A stretch of DNA of 64,000 nt from Bedellia somnulentella. Taxonomy: Eukaryota; Arthropoda; Insecta; Lepidoptera; Bedelliidae. The first letter of the stretch is position 1; each line of letters opens with the position of its first letter. Position numbers and translations under genes: made by a program. Of the stretch, positions 60,533 to 64,000 are shown in pieces. Location of the stretch: assembly GCA_963576735.1 (NCBI GenBank), contig OY755176.1, positions 10,029,423 to 10,093,422 of the forward strand, given 5' to 3'. A model generated the notes under the pieces. The model saw only the letters and a list, made by a program, of their open reading frames with translations, made no database searches and was not told the DNA's origin.

Positions 60533-60583
60533 CTGAAATTATCGATGTTTTTTCCACAAAACATATGATTGAGTTATCTGCAT
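60533..60583 (-). CDS. Penultimate exon of the same unrecognised membrane protein
   Basis: This 51-bp exon is bounded by TTTATTTATTACAG and TTTCAG|GTACTT. In the only frame without a stop it reads ADNSIICFVEKTSIIS after two bases that finish a codon, and its last base combines with the next exon to give Gly-Trp-Ile. The clean splice sites and phase agreement support it. The short length keeps confidence moderate. A 168-bp tandem duplication lies just upstream in the preceding intron. Confidence 0.4.
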
Positions 60584-60640
60584 CTGTAATAAATAAAAAA
60601 ATACTTTAATGATTGCTTGTAGAAGTGAACTACACCCTAG

Positions 60641-60976
60641 CAGAGAGTTACTTGTAGATCAGTTTAGAACACCAAGAAATATTATGCTTATTCTGCTAAC
60701 AGCTCCAAGTGTTTACTTTTAATTCTCGGCACCGCTTTAAAAAACAATTTGTGTTTTGGTAAAGTATAGCGTACAATAAAACAAGTGTTTCAGGGCTCGG
60801 TAGTAGCACAGAGAGTTACTTGTAGATCAGTTTAGAACACCAAGAAATATTATGCTTATTCTGCTAACAGCTCCAAGTGTTTACTTTTAATTCTCGGCAC
60901 CGCTTTAAAAAACAATTTGTGTTTTGGTAAAGTATAGCGTACAATAAAACAAGTGTTTCAGGGCTCGGTAGTAGCA
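60641..60976. repeat. 168-bp perfect tandem duplication
   Basis: 60641-60808 and 60809-60976 appear identical base for base by eye (both contain CAGAGAGTTACTTGTAGATC, TTCTCGGCACCGCTTTAAAA and TTTCAGGGCTCGGTAGTAGC), and CAGA follows the second copy. No repeat family recognised. Confidence 0.85.
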
Positions 60977-60994
60977 CAGATAATATAATCTGCA

Positions 60995-61625
60995 AAAACT
61001 GACTGACTTAGAATAAACACACAGCAAAAACTACAACACCTAGAAATTTGGTTTTTTTCCAGGTGTATGTTTTGTTTTGTAAGAGAGCACTTAGAAAGAA
61101 TTTTCAGAAATTCCAGCCCTAAGGTGTTGAAATAAGGGTTTAAAATTTGTGTATGTTTTTTAACTGCATATATGGTAGTTTGAAAATTGTTGTACAGGTT
61201 TTGGATAACACTTTTTAATGATTTTTGTAGGGGAAAGAAACAAAATTTTTTCCCTAAAGGAGTAAAATTGAGGGGTTAAATTTGTATGAAGCTTTACCCA
61301 TTTCTGTAGGTTATTTAGTATAGGGGATTCTTTGTATTTAAAAAGAAATTTCAGACATTCGGCCCTAAAGGGGTAAAAAATCTGTTTGTAGGTTATATAT
61401 GTATTTTTTCCCAATTATAGTCTCAGCAGTTATTGTTATGTTTGGTTTTGATTTAAATTTTATATTAACTATGTAGGTAAGAAGAACCACATTTTTTCCT
61501 AAAGAGGTAAAACTGGGGGTGTAATTTCTGGTTAAAAAAAAATTAGTACTTAATCACACCTGAATTACAGAAAGTAGGTCGTATATAACGCAGACGAAAT
61601 TGCGCGGGTCAACTAGTACTACAAT
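60995..61625. repeat. Unclassified repeat-like region with recurring short blocks
   Basis: Repeated phrases such as CCCTAAAGGAGTAAAATTGA, GGCCCTAAAGGGGTAAAAAA and CCTAAAGAGGTAAAACTGGG recur at about 100-130 bp spacing. The right end, CGCAGACGAAATTGCGCGGG then TCAACTAGTA, is a block I recall near ends of lepidopteran repeats. Confidence 0.4.
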
Positions 61626-61675
61626 AAAATAATATAGTACTGTGAATTAAAGGTACATAGTAAAATGGAGTATGA

Positions 61676-61830
61676 TAAGCAATATCCATACATAAACGCT
61701 ATGAGTTCCCTTTTGCACAAGCTAAGAATGCCAGAAGCCACTTTGCACGATCCTTACAAACCTCTCGAGTTCATTTACATTTATCATTGGTTTCATAAAT
61801 ATTCCTTTTTTTCATTCCATTTCTCACTTC
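61676..61830 (-). mobile_element. Degraded RTE LINE 3' fragment
   Basis: Recognisable stretches such as GAGTTCCC, CCACTTTGCACGATCCTTAC and AAACCTCTCGAGTTCATTTA align with the LINE 3' end with many changes. This is an old copy; its edges are uncertain. Confidence 0.45.
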
Positions 61831-62339
61831 CTTTCTTTCTTTCTAAAATTGTCCTTCGTACTGATTTTCGAACCTTCCACTGACAATACCACGTACATGG
61901 GCGCAACAAACCTCTACAAAAACCTTATTTTTTTTGTACCTTTTTTAAATAATTACTTATGTACCAGACCGTTTAAGAAAGATAACAAGGGCTATAATCG
62001 GTACGAATATTAATAAAAAGTGATGTATTCGGATTTAAACAAATTTGTCTGTCATTAACAGACTAGAGATTTTTAACTCTGTTTTATTAGAAACAAGTTT
62101 TGTAAATGACCACAAATTTATCAGCGGGTGAAAACTGGTGTTGGTCTCTCACCCCTTGAAATGACATTAAATTTGTTATATAAGTACGATTTACAAAAGT
62201 CTATAGAATTAAATTCTTATGTATATATATTTGTGCTAATGCAATCTATACTATAATTAGACTGTACCGAGCTGTACATTGAAGAAAATAAAATAAAAAC
62301 CGGTGGAATATGTTTAATTTTCGATACTGAAGCTAAAGT

Positions 62340-62560
62340 TTGCGCTTTTTGAGAAAAATGTCTGTCTGTCTGTCTGTATACATCATCACGTAAATTCTAT
62401 CAGACGGATCTTGACCAAATTTGGTATAAATGTAGTTTATACACCTGGCCAACATTTAGGATATCATTTATCCTAGATTTCGCAAGGGTTTTCACAGGAG
62501 AATAAATAACATAACTTTTATATTGCTCCCCGCTAGGAATGCGAATATGTATGAATAAAG
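62340..62560. repeat. Unclassified repeat with (TGTC)n
   Basis: TGTCTGTCTGTCTGTCTGTA (62359-62378) followed by CAGACGGATCTTGACCAAAT and TTGGTATAAATGTAGTTTAT, then ATTTCGCAAGGGTTTTCACA. This order is common in lepidopteran interspersed repeats; the class was not determined. Confidence 0.45.
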
Positions 62561-63073
62561 ATAATTGCAAGTATATTGTATGAATTTTGCGTATTCATTT
62601 GGTAGATCTGAGAATATGTTTATAACTTTTTTTTTTACTATTGTTAAACTAATATTCCCAAAAATATATTATGCTATACTTACGCATAAATTAATATTCT
62701 GTTTAAGCCTCAGAACGCATAGTTTGTAAATAATAGCATATATCTCAATTTTAAATTAGCACCGCTATCTATGACTGATTGGCTGCCATCTCTCACACAT
62801 CACCAACGGTCAGTTTAGGGGGCAGCGCCGGGCCGACTCCACAGCACCAAACTGCTATCTATACTTAATAAAGATATTCTCATTTTTTAAACATAGAAAC
62901 TTGTTATAAAATGGTTTTGCTTCAAAATGGTTTAAAAAGGTTTTTTGTCTAAGGGATTGAAATATAGTATACAGATTTTTGTCATTTCTATATCTAGAAA
63001 CTTAAAACTTGATGCGATTGACTGATATAACCACTACAAAAAAGAATATATGAAATTCATCTATCAATCATTC

Positions 63074-63250
63074 ATGAGTATATACTAACGGCTATAAATC
63101 CCAAAAAGGGTAGCCACAGCTTCAGAGATAGTAATAATTTATCCACTTTTGGAAGGGGAAAAGGTAGTCAAATGGGTCTCCAACTGAATTGCCCAATAAT
63201 CACCTAAAAAGCCTAAATATTCTTTATATCTATTACAACGCCCGCGGGAA
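63074..63250 (-). mobile_element. Truncated SINE-B copy
   Basis: Tail-side two thirds (TATACTAACGGCTATAAATC, GGTAGCCACAGCTTCAG, AATGGGTCTCCAACTGAATT); the head is missing. Confidence 0.55.
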
Positions 63251-63389
63251 TATAAATATAAAAAAAATCTAAAAAACCGGAGGTTAAGATAGTGGTTTTG
63301 GTATTTTAAGATGTAAACCGGATGCAAAAAATTTAGTCCATGCGGACATATTTTCTTTCTTATATATTTTGAGTGTATTAATAGAAATT

Positions 63390-63530
63390 CATACATACAT
63401 AAATATTCTCACGCCGTTAGTTCCCATTGGGGTAGGCAGAGACTATCGATCGCCACTTTGTACGATCCTGGCAAACCTCTCTGGCTTCGTTTACATCCAT
63501 CAATCTTTTCATACATGCTCTTTTATTCTT
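63390..63530 (-). mobile_element. RTE LINE 3' end fragment
   Basis: About 140 bp of the LINE 3' end with its short-repeat tail, very similar to the 10418 copy (shares ATATTCTCACGCCGTTAG and CCTCTCTGGCTTCGTT). It is truncated in the MKNKRACMKRLMD region. Confidence 0.75.
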
Positions 63531-64000
63531 TTAATAGAATTATACCACATTTTCGAATTCAACCAAAAATATTTACACATAAAATTAATATACATTATAA
63601 AAAGCCAAATTGTATATCACAAAAATATTTGAGAGCTTTAATTTCTCTACCTTTATTATACAACTCTATTTGGTTGAAAGTGCATTTTTTCTTGCATCAT
63701 AAAATCTTCTGTAGGATTTATAATGTGAGATTCGAACAAAGTTTTAAGTTACTCAGAGTTTCGTAGGATATTATACGAAAAGCTTTAATTAAATAGCAAT
63801 ACTATTTAACCGAATATATTAAACCTTTGTCTCATCAGATTCTTTACAAAATAAATTCATAAAAGAATTTACATAAAACAAAGACAGCAACGTAACTATA
63901 AGTTCTATACGACACTTTGCCACGAGCTATAGACAATAGATTCATGAAGTAAACTAAATGCCTGCTTATTCTTTGTATGGCTTGGATTACCGCAGAGTTC

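Overview
This is eukaryotic DNA, most likely from a moth or butterfly (Lepidoptera). The evidence is GT-AG introns in a protein gene, a strongly AT-rich background, and several interspersed repeat types that look lepidopteran: an RTE-clade LINE ending in (ATGT)n, SINE-like elements with CTCTGnCTACCCC...GGGATTTATAGCCGTGAG 3' ends, and tRNA-headed SINEs. There are no bacterial operons, rRNA genes, CRISPR arrays or viral genomes. All family names come from reading the sequence, without a database search.

The one complete gene is an ELOVL fatty-acid elongase on the minus strand (40990 down to 25120). Seven coding exons (100, 191, 81, 163, 137, 65 and 238 bp) join through GT-AG introns into a 975-bp frame encoding 324 residues, with every ELO signature motif present. 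Two edge genes are partial. A probable signal-peptide exon lies at 66-135 (minus) and runs off the left end. Two terminal exons of an unrecognised membrane protein lie at 60102-60583 (minus), with the rest of that gene to the right. A 65-codon ATG-to-stop frame at 34303-34500 sits inside ELOVL intron 3 on the same strand and may be a nested gene or exon.

The rest is mainly mobile DNA. (1) At least eight 3' fragments of one RTE-type LINE are present, the longest at 43210-44963 with nearly the whole reverse transcriptase domain broken by one TAG. (2) About twenty copies of a roughly 250-bp SINE-like element (called SINE-B here) share the LINE's 3' end. (3) About ten copies of a tRNA-headed SINE (SINE-C) also have a related 3' end. 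(4) Two further SINE types and a CR1/Jockey-like LINE are present. (5) There are three foldback elements. (6) A decayed roughly 2.03-kb DNA transposon (27793-29820) lies in ELOVL intron 5.

The transposon is the most interesting item. It has imperfect terminal inverted repeats starting GGG, a possible AACA target duplication, and six exact copies of the 14-mer ATCGCGGGTGCAAC clustered near its two ends around three broken coding fragments. This is the arrangement expected of subterminal transposase-binding sites. The second theme is a common 3' end shared by the RTE LINE and two SINE families, suggesting the SINEs use the LINE's machinery.

Layout: 1-25 kb, edge exon then repeats; 25.1-41.2 kb, ELOVL with repeats in its introns; 41.2-60 kb, repeats and AT-rich sequence including the long RTE copy and the CR1/Jockey-like LINE; 60.1-64 kb, terminal exons of the unknown membrane protein, a 168-bp tandem duplication and more repeats.
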